Shown piece after piece: positions 8,368 through 16,347 of a stretch of 17,602 nucleotides of DNA (positions are counted from its first letter, which is position 1; every line of letters starts with the position of its first letter). The notes beneath the pieces were generated by a model. It had not been told where the DNA came from and made no database searches. It saw only the letters and a list, made by a program, of their open reading frames with translations. The stretch spans positions 1 through 17,602 of the forward strand of contig CALXWF010000023.1 in assembly GCA_944392285.1 (NCBI GenBank), given 5' to 3'. A program made the position numbers and the translations under genes. The stretch is from an uncultured Alphaproteobacteria bacterium (GTDB lineage: Bacteria > Pseudomonadota > Alphaproteobacteria > RF32 > CAG-239).

Positions 8368-9477
8368 TTAACGAAGAAGAACCGGCTTATGGCTTTTTTC
8401 CGCTATGAGGCGCTTGGCAATGTCAATATCCAGTTGCTTGTTTTCTCGGCCTTCTTTTTCACAGGAATAGTTTTTGGCAGATATTGCCTCTTGCTCGGTT
8501 TTGGCAAAAGCCGTGCAAATATCCGGCAGGATGCCTTCTTGGTGCAGCTTTCGTCCGGAAGGCGTATAAAAATAAGCCGTTGTCAATGCAATTTCCGAAT
8601 TATTGGGCAAAAGTTTCAGCTCTTGGATACTGCCCTTTCCAAAACTCTTGCTGCCGACCACTTTTGCCCGCCCCTGCTCTTGTAAAGCCGCCGCTAAGAC
8701 CTCGGCCGCCGATGCCGTCTTGCCGTCTACCAACACAATGAGCGCAATATCACTGATTTCATTACCTTCTTTAGCATTATAAAATTTTATCGGTTTATCT
8801 TCTCGGCCTTGTTGCGAGACAATAATCCCTTCATCCAAAAAGGCGTCGGCAATATCTATGGCAACATTCAACAGCCCGCCCGGGCTGCCTCGCAAATCTA
8901 AAATAATGCCTTTAACCTTTTGGTGCTCTTTTACCGCCTCTTGCAAAGCGGCAAAAGTGTGTTTGTTAAAGGCCACAATCTTAATATATAAAACCCCATC
9001 TTCTTCGCGGCTGGCAAAATGACGCTGATGTCTTGACCAATCTTTACCCGAATCTTCAGGGCTGAGATAGTATTTTGAATCGGCATCAAGGGTTTTTATC
9101 ATAGCCTTTAAGGTGATATCCGGCAGCTCAAAATCTTTGCTTTTGGCTTTTTTTGAAACGCGCTTGGCCTCTTTAAGAATATCCGCGCTCAGCTCTGCCC
9201 AAACAGCAGCTTCCTTGCTCTGTGGCTTATAAAAGCTCCTGACCACAGTAGCTTTATGATAAAGCGTTAATCTTTTACCGTCATCGGCCAGACGCAAATT
9301 TGCATCTGCCTCATGCAGCCCTTGTAAAGTTTTGATACTTATGTCTTCAAGACTTAAAGGAGCAACATAATTTTGTGAAACGAACTCATAAGCCTGACGA
9401 TAAATTTCTGTTTCCGCAGCTTTAACCTGAAGAGGCAAGCCAAGCAGAAGTCCGAGGACAACAAGTTTTTTAAGCAT
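8368..9477 (-). CDS. S41 family (C-terminal processing) peptidase without PDZ domain, exported
   Basis: Serine protease of the CtpA/Prc family, expected to cut proteins in the periplasm. A signal peptide is clear (MLKKLVVLGLLLGLPLQVKA, residues 1-20). An N-terminal helical region ends in LDADSKYYLSPED (130-142), the usual lead-in to the PDZ domain. The catalytic core, however, follows almost at once (GVLYIKIVAFN, 161-171), so the roughly 80-residue PDZ domain of most CTPs is absent. Core motifs are present: DLRGSPGGLL (194-203), nucleophile Ser256 in DGKTASAAE and general base Lys281 in SFGKGS. The start overlaps the end of rnr by 8 bases, indicating translational coupling. The gene reads as intact. 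PDZ loss should change how substrate access is gated. It could be a lineage-specific CTP rather than standard CtpA, so no symbol is given. Confidence 0.9.
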   Translation of the reverse strand: MLKKLVVLGLLLGLPLQVKAAETEIYRQAYEFVSQNYVAPLSLEDISIKTLQGLHEADANLRLADDGKRLTLYHKATVVRSFYKPQSKEAAVWAELSADILKEAKRVSKKAKSKDFELPDITLKAMIKTLDADSKYYLSPEDSGKDWSRHQRHFASREEDGVLYIKIVAFNKHTFAALQEAVKEHQKVKGIILDLRGSPGGLLNVAIDIADAFLDEGIIVSQQGREDKPIKFYNAKEGNEISDIALIVLVDGKTASAAEVLAAALQEQGRAKVVGSKSFGKGSIQELKLLPNNSEIALTTAYFYTPSGRKLHQEGILPDICTAFAKTEQEAISAKNYSCEKEGRENKQLDIDIAKRLIAEKSHKPVLLR

Positions 9478-11581
9478 GTTTTTTCTTCCGCTTTTTATCT
9501 TTTTTCTTCTCTTTTTTGGCTTTTTTCTTATTTTTCCCGGCTTTTGACTTTTTTCCCTCGGATGATTGGGATCTTACAGGCTTTTTGCCATTACCGCGCA
9601 GGCCTTTGACAAAATAATCCGTCCCCTCCTGTGGGTCAACATATTTAAAGCTCAAGCCTCCCGTCAGCGGCACGGCCTCTACCAGTCGGCAGGTTATATT
9701 TTCTCCCATCTTAAATGTTCGGCCGCTAAAACGCCCTAACATTTCGGCGCCGCCTTGCATCAGCATATAATCATCATCCGGTAGGGTGCGCATCGGCACT
9801 AAGCCCTCTGCCCCCAAAGATTCTATACGCACGAAAACGCCGGCCGTTGTCAAACCGGTAACCCGCACTTCAAAATCTTGCCCGCATAAGGGCTCAAGAT
9901 AAGCTGAAAGATAGCGCTCGGTGACCTCTCTCTCCGCTGCGGCCGCTGCGCGTTCCGTGGTGCTGATATGCTCGCCGATCTCGGCAAAGAGTTTGTCATC
10001 TGCCGTATCATCCAAGCCACCGCCGTCAGGCATTTTGCAGACTTTTATTAAAGCGCGATGTATCAAAATGTCAGCATAGCGTCGAATCGGCGAGGTAAAA
10101 TGGGCATAGTCTCTTAAGGCTAAACCAAAATGGCCGATGTTATAAGGAGAATAGCAAGCCTGACTTTGCAACCTTAATATTAAGTCATGAATGCCGGCCG
10201 CATAGCCTGTGTCTTGGCATTTTTCAATTATTTTATTCAGGTTTCCGGCCTTGAGGTTCGGAAGGTCGGGAAGCTTCAGTTTAAGGCTGTGCAACAAAGG
10301 TTCTATTTCTTGCAGTTTTTCGGCTTTAGGTTTGTCATGCACGCGGTACATTATCGGCAGTTTGTGCTTTTGCAGGCAGCGAGCCGCCGCGACATTGGCC
10401 GCAACCATAAATTCTTCTATCAGGCGGTTGCTGTCATAAACCTCTGCCGGCGCAACGGATTTTATGCCCCCTTGGTCATCTACTTTTACTTTGATTTCCT
10501 TGATATCAAGCTCTAAAGCTCCACGTTTGAGCCTTGCTTGACGCAAAGCTTGATAAGCCTCGTATAAGGGCTGAATGACTGTTTTCATTAAAGGGGCGGT
10601 ATGGGCGTTTTTTTTGCCGTCAAAAGCCTCTTGCACTTCTTTATAAGTTAATCTCGCTGCCGAGCGCATATAGGCGCGCTTGAAGTTAAACCCCGTCAAC
10701 TTGCCGTCATGGTCTATGGTCATATAGCAGGCCAGAACCGGGCGCACTTCTTTGGGGCGTAAAGAGCATAAGTCATTGCTTAAAAGCTCCGGCAACATCG
10801 GTATAACCATATTGGGCAGATAAACCGAATTACCGCGCCGGTATGCCTCTCTATCCAGCGCGCTTAAATGCCGCACATAAAAAGCGACATCGGCAATGGC
10901 AACAATCAGGTTAAAACCCGTCACGGTTTTTTGTGCCCAAACGGCGTCATCAAAATCTTTGGAGTCATCTCCGTCTATGGTCACCAGCGGCAGTTTGGTT
11001 AAATCTTCACGCCCGTCTTTGTGCCACTGCTCTAAGCTCTTAAGCTCTTTAATTACCGCCTCGGGGAAAACCGGATTAATATTGTATTTATCCAAAATGC
11101 TTCCGGCGGCCGCCTTGTTGATATTATATGTGCCGTAATTTTTAACAATAACGGCTTGTTTGAACCTTTTGCTGCCGTTTAAGGTTATGGCAACAAAATC
11201 ACCGTTTTTAACACTGTCGGGATTGTCTAAAAGATAAGTTGTTCGGCTGCCCTTGTCTGCCGGCTTGACATAGGCTTGATGGTTTAATTTTTCGACGATG
11301 CCGTATATTTTCTCAACAGGTGCATTCGCGCGTGCCGAACGGGCAATGGCTTTTACATACCACATGCCGCCCCGTTCTTGGATTTTGCCGATAAAAGAAT
11401 CGCCGACTTCCAAGGCCGGACGAATCCGCCTGTTATCTATGATAATGATTTTGCTTCGGCTCGGATTTTCTTCCCGAGATTTGGTATCTGCAAGCAGTTC
11501 GCCGGTGCGTTTGGAAACACCGACAACCTCAAAAGCAGTGGCTTGTGCCAGTAAATTGAATTTTTCTTTCTGTTTTTTCAT
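9470..11581 (-). CDS. rnr: Ribonuclease R, lacking the N-terminal helix-turn-helix, with long poly-lysine tail
   Basis: Processive 3'-to-5' exoribonuclease (RNB/RNase II family) that degrades structured RNA and takes part in rRNA and tmRNA-linked quality control. The 703-residue protein has cold-shock-like OB domains (about 15-160), an RNB catalytic domain with the metal-binding aspartates 203, 209, 211 and 212 in TIDGDDSKDFDD, and an S1 domain near the C-terminus (VTGLTTAGVFVRIESLGAEG). The last 35-40 residues are almost all Lys with Gly, Ser and Ala. Relative to E. coli RNase R (about 813 residues) the N-terminal helix-turn-helix is missing; the catalytic motif falls some 70 residues early. 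The ATG start has an AAGGA site inside the end of xth, one base after its stop, so a longer N-terminus is unlikely. Middle gene of the xth - rnr - S41 unit. RNase II is the alternative name, but the basic tail and S1 favour RNase R. Confidence 0.93.
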   Translation of the reverse strand: MKKQKEKFNLLAQATAFEVVGVSKRTGELLADTKSREENPSRSKIIIIDNRRIRPALEVGDSFIGKIQERGGMWYVKAIARSARANAPVEKIYGIVEKLNHQAYVKPADKGSRTTYLLDNPDSVKNGDFVAITLNGSKRFKQAVIVKNYGTYNINKAAAGSILDKYNINPVFPEAVIKELKSLEQWHKDGREDLTKLPLVTIDGDDSKDFDDAVWAQKTVTGFNLIVAIADVAFYVRHLSALDREAYRRGNSVYLPNMVIPMLPELLSNDLCSLRPKEVRPVLACYMTIDHDGKLTGFNFKRAYMRSAARLTYKEVQEAFDGKKNAHTAPLMKTVIQPLYEAYQALRQARLKRGALELDIKEIKVKVDDQGGIKSVAPAEVYDSNRLIEEFMVAANVAAARCLQKHKLPIMYRVHDKPKAEKLQEIEPLLHSLKLKLPDLPNLKAGNLNKIIEKCQDTGYAAGIHDLILRLQSQACYSPYNIGHFGLALRDYAHFTSPIRRYADILIHRALIKVCKMPDGGGLDDTADDKLFAEIGEHISTTERAAAAAEREVTERYLSAYLEPLCGQDFEVRVTGLTTAGVFVRIESLGAEGLVPMRTLPDDDYMLMQGGAEMLGRFSGRTFKMGENITCRLVEAVPLTGGLSFKYVDPQEGTDYFVKGLRGNGKKPVRSQSSEGKKSKAGKNKKKAKKEKKKDKKRKKKHA

Positions 11582-11582
11582 C

Positions 11583-12380
11583 TTATTCCTTAAATGTGGC
11601 GACTAACGCCGTGTGATCAGATGGTTTTTCAGCCGCGCGTGGTGTCTTGTCAACCACACAGGTTTGCAACGCATCAGCCGCGGAAGGTGATAATAAAAGA
11701 TAGTCTATGCGTAGCCCCAAGTCTGCATTAAAAGCGGCGCCGGCATAGTCCCAATAAGTATAGGCAACGGTATCGGGAGACAGCAGACGGTAGGCGTCAT
11801 ACCAACCTTGATACAACAATGCCCGAAAACGGCTGCGAACTTCGGGGCGAAACAAGGCATTGTTTTTGAAAAGTTCGGGGTCATAAACATCTTGGTCGGT
11901 TAAAATGACATTATAATCCCCGCCGAGAATAACTTTTTTGCGCGTTTGCAACAAAGCAGCCGCATGAGTGTAAAAGGCTTCCATCCAGCGGAGTTTATAG
12001 GCAAATTTTTCGGTATCATCGGGATTGTTATAGGGCGGATTGCCGTTTGGGGCATAGACCGCCGCCACCTTATATTCTTGCGCGTTGATGGTTATGTCTG
12101 CCTCCAAATAGCGGGCATTATCATCCGCAAAACCCGGCAGCCCCTCAGCAACCACACGAATCTTATGCGGGCTTAAAATCGCCACCCCGTTATAACTTTT
12201 TTGCCCCAATATTTTGGCATCGTAGCCAGCCGCGCGCAGCTCAAAAAAAGGAAAAGAAGCGTATTCGCTTTTTATCTCCTGAAGCAAGACAATATCCGGC
12301 TGTGCGGCTTTGAGCCAAGACAACAAATTGTCTAAGCGGGCATTTATTGAATTGACGTTGTAGGTAGCAATTTTCATCAT
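11583..12380 (-). CDS. xth: Exodeoxyribonuclease III (AP endonuclease)
   Basis: Base-excision repair enzyme that cuts 5' to abasic sites and removes 3' blocking groups. The 265-residue length is normal for the exonuclease III/APE1 fold. Motifs in order: YNVNSINAR (7-15), LLQEIK with the metal-binding Glu, YNGVAIL, YAPNG, GGDYNV with the catalytic Asp and Asn, LRIDYLLLSP, and SDHTALVATF with the catalytic Asp-His pair at the end. The gene has two adjacent ATG codons; the second (12377) is better spaced from the upstream AAGGG (six bases against three), so the true protein may be one residue shorter. It is the first gene of the minus-strand unit and diverges from dgt. Confidence 0.95.
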   Translation of the reverse strand: MMKIATYNVNSINARLDNLLSWLKAAQPDIVLLQEIKSEYASFPFFELRAAGYDAKILGQKSYNGVAILSPHKIRVVAEGLPGFADDNARYLEADITINAQEYKVAAVYAPNGNPPYNNPDDTEKFAYKLRWMEAFYTHAAALLQTRKKVILGGDYNVILTDQDVYDPELFKNNALFRPEVRSRFRALLYQGWYDAYRLLSPDTVAYTYWDYAGAAFNADLGLRIDYLLLSPSAADALQTCVVDKTPRAAEKPSDHTALVATFKE

Positions 12381-12410
12381 TAACCCTTTTTTATGAATTT
12401 AATGCAATTG

Positions 12411-12416
12411 TATAAT
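12411..12416 (+). promoter_or_regulatory. -10 box of the likely dgt promoter
   Basis: A perfect TATAAT lies 30 bases before the dgt start codon. The region 16-18 bases upstream is T-rich without a good -35 match, so the promoter may be weak or activator-dependent. Confidence 0.45.
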
Positions 12417-12445
12417 AAGAAAATCATTTAGGAAAGTCAAAAATC

Positions 12446-13603
12446 ATGGAACTTGCAAGTTATGCCCTCACCCCAGAAAAAAGCCGCGGGCGGCTTTATC
12501 CGGATTTTGCCGTTTTTATTCGCTCTCCTTTTCAGCGTGATCGTGACCGCTTAATTCATTCTTCGGCTTTTCGGCGCCTTGACGGTAAGACCCAAGTTTT
12601 TGCCTACCATGAAGGTAAAAATTATCGGACTCGCCTGACACATAGCATTGAGGTGGCTCAAATTACCCGCACGCTTTGCAAAAGTCTTAACCTAAACGAA
12701 GAGCTCGGCGAAGCTATTGCCCTAGCCCATGACCTCGGACACTCTCCTTTCGGTCACGCCGGAGAACGCGGCTTACAAAACGCCATGAAAAAATTCGGCG
12801 GATTTGACCATAATATTCAATCTTTAAAAATTATGACCAAGCTCGAATCGCATTATCCGGAATTTGAGGGCTTAAACCTAACATGGGAGACTTTGGCCGG
12901 AACGGTCAAACATAACGGTCCGATAAAAAAAGTAAGTGATGCTTATTTGAAAGAATATGATAAAAAATTTAATTTTGAGCTTAAGCTCTTTCCGCAATTA
13001 GAGGCGCAAGTCGCCGCCATTGCCGATGATATTGCCTACTTAAACCATGATATTGATGACGGCTGCCGCGCCGATATGTTTTCTTTGACGCAGCTTGGCA
13101 GGCTTCCTTTTATTGCCCAAATTCTTCAGGATTTTGAAAAAAAATATCCGAAAGTTACGGATAAAAATTTGAAAATATACGGCGTTACCAGGAACATGAT
13201 TGCCCGCATGGTGTTTGATGTTTTGGACAACACCAAAGCAAATATCAAACGCATGAAAATTTGCACTATTGAAGATGCGCCGAAACAGAAGAATTTTGTC
13301 GTCGACTTCTCCGAGAACATGAAAAGCGATATTGCCTTATTGCGGCAATTTTTGCGCGCCAATTTTTATACCAATACGCAAGTTGCCCGTATGGATATGA
13401 AATCTCAGCGCATTGTCGAAGAGTTGTTTTCCCTGTTTACAAACAACACCAAACTGCTGCCGGAAGAAATAAGGCACAAAATATCTTCAAACGCAAAAGA
13501 CGTTGAAATTGCCGAGACAGTTTGCACCTATATTGCCAATATGACAGACATGAACGCGGTTGAAGAACACAAAAAATTATATGATATTCATACACGTTTT
13601 TAG
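12446..13603 (+). CDS. dgt: Deoxyguanosinetriphosphate triphosphohydrolase-like protein
   Basis: HD-domain phosphohydrolase that splits dNTPs (dGTP in the type enzyme) into nucleoside and triphosphate, helping control the dNTP pool. The 385-residue protein carries the family signature RDRDRLIHSSAFRRLDGKTQV (starting at residue 31), the first metal-binding His66 in RLTHSIEVAQ, the HD pair His95-Asp96 in LAHDLGHSPFGH, and a late Asp in IADDIAYLNHDIDD (192-205). Length and motifs fit the shorter dGTPase-like subfamily common in alphaproteobacteria rather than the 505-residue E. coli Dgt. An AGGAAAG site precedes the ATG. In many alphaproteobacteria dgt is followed by argS; here the next gene is the SPOR protein. 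Confidence 0.93.
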   Translation: MELASYALTPEKSRGRLYPDFAVFIRSPFQRDRDRLIHSSAFRRLDGKTQVFAYHEGKNYRTRLTHSIEVAQITRTLCKSLNLNEELGEAIALAHDLGHSPFGHAGERGLQNAMKKFGGFDHNIQSLKIMTKLESHYPEFEGLNLTWETLAGTVKHNGPIKKVSDAYLKEYDKKFNFELKLFPQLEAQVAAIADDIAYLNHDIDDGCRADMFSLTQLGRLPFIAQILQDFEKKYPKVTDKNLKIYGVTRNMIARMVFDVLDNTKANIKRMKICTIEDAPKQKNFVVDFSENMKSDIALLRQFLRANFYTNTQVARMDMKSQRIVEELFSLFTNNTKLLPEEIRHKISSNAKDVEIAETVCTYIANMTDMNAVEEHKKLYDIHTRF

Positions 13604-13651
13604 TAAAAATATTGCATTTTGTTAAATGATTATAAAGTTTTATGAGTTACA

Positions 13652-13680
13652 CTGGCGCTAACAAGTAAGTTAATAGCCAG
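13652..13680 (+). promoter_or_regulatory. Leader hairpin touching the SPOR-gene ribosome-binding site
   Basis: CTGGC (13652-13656) can pair with GCCAG (13676-13680), and TAAC (13659-13662) with GTTA (13669-13672), around an AAGTAA loop with a small internal bulge. The last two stem bases are the first two of the AGGAG Shine-Dalgarno (13679-13683), which is seven bases before the ATG. The hairpin could modulate translation start; it has no T run, so it is not a terminator. Confidence 0.4.
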
Positions 13681-13690
13681 GAGATGTGTT

Positions 13691-14599
13691 ATGTTTCAGG
13701 AACTTCCGGAAGATAATAAAAATGAGGATTTTTTAAACGAATTCCGCCAGAAAATTGCTGACCATTCAGGAATTAATCTGGAAGAAAAACGCAACGAAAT
13801 CAACCGCTCAAAAAGCATGTTTATCGGCGCGGTATCAGGTTTGGCATTGGCCGGTGTTGTCGGTTGGTTTGTTTTGTCTCCCCGCTATGCTTCAGAAAGC
13901 AATGTTGAAATTCCGGTTATCAGACGGCCGCAAAGCGCCATTAAAGTTCAACCCGTTGAACCCGGCGGTATGGAAATTTTGAACCAAGATAAAACCGTCT
14001 ATGATATTATGGAAAAGAAAGAAAGCGACAACACTCCCGTGGTTGAAAAATTGTTGCCCCCCCCGGAAGAACCCAAACTGCCGGAAGTTAAGCCTACTCC
14101 TGAAGAAGTAAAAGCTCCGACAGAAACAGCCGCAAAGCCTGAACCTAAAGCTCAGGTTGAAGAGGTGAAAGAAACAATCGTCGTTAAAGAAGTTGCTGCT
14201 CCGGTACCTGCGGTTAAAGAGGAAGCTCCGGTAAAAGAAGTTTCATTAAAAGAAGCAATGGCGCAAGAAAAAGCCAAAGCTCCCGCTCCGAAAAAAGCTG
14301 AACCGGCTCCGGCAGCAAAAACCCAAACGCAAAAATTGGACGAAGTTCCCGTCGGCTCTTGGCAAGTGCAGTTGATGTCTTCAACCAACAAACCCGCCGT
14401 TGAAACTTCGTGGAAAAACTTGGTTAAGAAATATTCTGTTCTTTCCGGCCAGGTTCACGAAATTGAGACAGCCAATTTGGGTGAAAAAGGCACTTTCTAC
14501 CGTTTGAAAGCCGGCGCTTTCCGCGACAGAGCCGATGCCGATACTTTGTGTAACGATATTAAGGCCTTGGGCGGAACTTGTATCGTAAAGAAAAAATAA
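13691..14599 (+). CDS. SPOR-domain membrane protein (FtsN-like architecture)
   Basis: Inner-membrane protein expected to bind septal peptidoglycan stripped of stem peptides and so act at the division site. The 302-residue layout is: charged cytoplasmic N-terminus (1-41), one transmembrane helix (about 43-62), a long Pro/Glu/Lys/Ala-rich linker (about 100-218), and a C-terminal SPOR domain (about 222-302) beginning GSWQVQLMSS. The SPOR domain has two cysteines (TLCNDIKALGGTCIV) that may form the disulfide known in some SPOR proteins. The start has AGGAG seven bases upstream. An 8-C run (14057-14064) lies in the linker coding region. SPOR genes before nagZ are usual in alphaproteobacteria; it need not be the true FtsN, so no symbol is given. 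The next gene starts one base after its stop. Confidence 0.88.
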   Translation: MFQELPEDNKNEDFLNEFRQKIADHSGINLEEKRNEINRSKSMFIGAVSGLALAGVVGWFVLSPRYASESNVEIPVIRRPQSAIKVQPVEPGGMEILNQDKTVYDIMEKKESDNTPVVEKLLPPPEEPKLPEVKPTPEEVKAPTETAAKPEPKAQVEEVKETIVVKEVAAPVPAVKEEAPVKEVSLKEAMAQEKAKAPAPKKAEPAPAAKTQTQKLDEVPVGSWQVQLMSSTNKPAVETSWKNLVKKYSVLSGQVHEIETANLGEKGTFYRLKAGAFRDRADADTLCNDIKALGGTCIVKKK

Positions 14600-14600
14600 G

Positions 14601-15263
14601 ATGATTGCGGCCGTTATTGTCAAAATAGTCAGCTTATTGCCGATTTTAATTGCCATTATCTTACACGAGGTGGCTCACGGTTATGCGGCTTTTAAACTCG
14701 GTGACAATACGGCCAAATCTTTCGGACGATTGTCCTTAAATCCGATTTCTCATATTGATTTGTTCGGGACGATTTTTTTACCGGCCGTTTTAATCCTTTC
14801 TCATGCAGGGTTTGTTTTGGGATGGGCCAAACCCGTGCCGGTTAATTTTAACAACCTTAGGAATCCCAAGCGTGATACGGTTATTGTCTCTGCAGCCGGG
14901 ATTGTGGTTAATCTGCTTTTGGCAGCTGTTTCTGCCCTGCTTTTCAGACTTTGTTCTCACCTTTCTGGCATGCCGGATTTGATTAATTTGTTTTTGCTAA
15001 ACATGGTCGTGTATAATGTTGTTTTGGCCGTGTTTAATATTTTGCCCATTCCCCCGCTGGACGGCTCAAAAATCTTGTTTGGTTGGTTGGACGCTCCTTG
15101 GGCAAAAAGATATGTTTATGCCGAACAGGCGGGAATGTTTGCCTTGTTGGTCTTTATATTTATTCTGCCGGCGCTCGGCACGCAAATCGGCCTTAACCTT
15201 GATTGGTTCAGTGCTTATCTGATTAAGACTTCAAAATTTTTAGTTTCGACTCTGATTCTGTGA
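14601..15263 (+). CDS. Site-2 protease family (M50) intramembrane metalloprotease
   Basis: Polytopic zinc protease expected to cut transmembrane segments within the inner membrane. The 220-residue protein is mostly hydrophobic helices. The zinc site is HEVAH at 22-26 in the first helix, and the third ligand is Asp154 in NILPIPPLDGSK. The conserved GRLSLNPISHIDLFGT (42-57) and GWAKPVPVN (74-82) segments place it in the small, PDZ-less YwhC-like branch rather than RseP. It starts one base after the SPOR stop with no strong own ribosome-binding site, so it probably depends on translational coupling. Its substrate cannot be told from sequence; its position between a SPOR protein and nagZ suggests an envelope role. 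Confidence 0.92.
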   Translation: MIAAVIVKIVSLLPILIAIILHEVAHGYAAFKLGDNTAKSFGRLSLNPISHIDLFGTIFLPAVLILSHAGFVLGWAKPVPVNFNNLRNPKRDTVIVSAAGIVVNLLLAAVSALLFRLCSHLSGMPDLINLFLLNMVVYNVVLAVFNILPIPPLDGSKILFGWLDAPWAKRYVYAEQAGMFALLVFIFILPALGTQIGLNLDWFSAYLIKTSKFLVSTLIL

Positions 15264-15270
15264 GGCAGCC

Positions 15271-16347
15271 ATGACACGTCCGATTTTGGCAGCTATTCTT
15301 TCCGTTAAAGGTCATCAGCTCTCTGATGAAGAAAAATCTCTTTTGGCAAAAGCCAATCCGCTCGGCATTACTTTATTTAACCGTAATATTGTCGATAAAA
15401 GACAAGTGCAAAATCTGGTTAAGGAAATCAGAGAAGTTGTCGGACGTGATGACGTGTTGATTGCCATTGACCAAGAAGGCGGCCGCGTCAGAAGGCTTAA
15501 AGACCCCCAATATCTGCCCTATGCTTCTCAAGAAACTTTGGGTAAGATTGCCGCGGAAAAAGGCATGACAGCGGCTATGCGCGCCGTGCTCGCACACACC
15601 TCTTTAACCGCAAAAGATTTGAAAGATAATTTTATTAATTTGAATTTTGCTCCGGTTTTGGATTTGGCTTATCCGAACACGAATCTGGTTTTGAAAAGCA
15701 GGTGTTTCGGCAGTGATGCCAAGCTTGTTGCCGAGCTCGGTAATTTGATGGTGGAAGAATATGTAGTCAACGGCATTTGCCCTTGCATTAAACATCTTCC
15801 CGGTCACGGACGCGCCGAAAATGACCCGCATTTGGAACTGCCGGTTATCAACGCATCACTTAAAGATTTGGAAAATGATTTTTATCCCTTCCGTTGTCTT
15901 AATTATGCGCCGGCCGGTATGACCGGACATTTGTTGTTGACAGCGATTGATGACCAATTCCCTGCAACTTTTTCAACAAAAGTTATTCAGACGGTTATTC
16001 GCGATATTATCGGCTTTAAGGGCTTGTTGTTGTCTGATGCCATTGATATGCACGCACTCAGCGGTGATATCGGCAGCCGTGCTCGCCTTGCCTTGCATGC
16101 CGGATGCGATGCCGTTTGTTATTGTTTCGGCGATTATAGCGAGTTGGTACAAGTGACGCAAAACTGCACAATCATGAGTGATGCCGCTCTCAATCGCTTT
16201 GAAAAAATTAAAGATATTATCGGACATAAAACTTTGGAAACAGCGGCCGCAGAATATCAAAATCTTATCGGCGATATTGAACGCTATGATGATGCTTATG
16301 ACGCGACCGAAGTGCTTAATAAAATGCAACAAAAAGGAGGAAATTAA
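15271..16347 (+). CDS. nagZ: Beta-N-acetylhexosaminidase NagZ
   Basis: Cytoplasmic family 3 glycoside hydrolase that removes GlcNAc from anhydro-muropeptides during peptidoglycan recycling. The 358-residue protein is a single TIM-barrel-like domain. Diagnostic motifs: IDQEGGRVRRL (66-76), KHLPGHGRAENDPHLELP (174-191), which holds the mobile catalytic loop with its Asp-His pair, and LLLSDAIDM (252-260), where Asp256 is the expected nucleophile. Most NagZ proteins read SDD at that point; here the second Asp is Ala, but the nucleophile position is kept. The gene is 7 bases after the M50 gene, and its 3' end contains the AGGAGG site of the next gene. nagZ after a SPOR gene is a recurring alphaproteobacterial order. 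Confidence 0.94.
   Translation: MTRPILAAILSVKGHQLSDEEKSLLAKANPLGITLFNRNIVDKRQVQNLVKEIREVVGRDDVLIAIDQEGGRVRRLKDPQYLPYASQETLGKIAAEKGMTAAMRAVLAHTSLTAKDLKDNFINLNFAPVLDLAYPNTNLVLKSRCFGSDAKLVAELGNLMVEEYVVNGICPCIKHLPGHGRAENDPHLELPVINASLKDLENDFYPFRCLNYAPAGMTGHLLLTAIDDQFPATFSTKVIQTVIRDIIGFKGLLLSDAIDMHALSGDIGSRARLALHAGCDAVCYCFGDYSELVQVTQNCTIMSDAALNRFEKIKDIIGHKTLETAAAEYQNLIGDIERYDDAYDATEVLNKMQQKGGN
16335..16340 (+). promoter_or_regulatory. Perfect ribosome-binding site of the Tat-like gene
   Basis: AGGAGG lies within the last codons of nagZ, seven bases before an ATG that directly follows the nagZ stop codon. It is the strongest Shine-Dalgarno in the window and points to high translation of the small protein. 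Confidence 0.8.
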
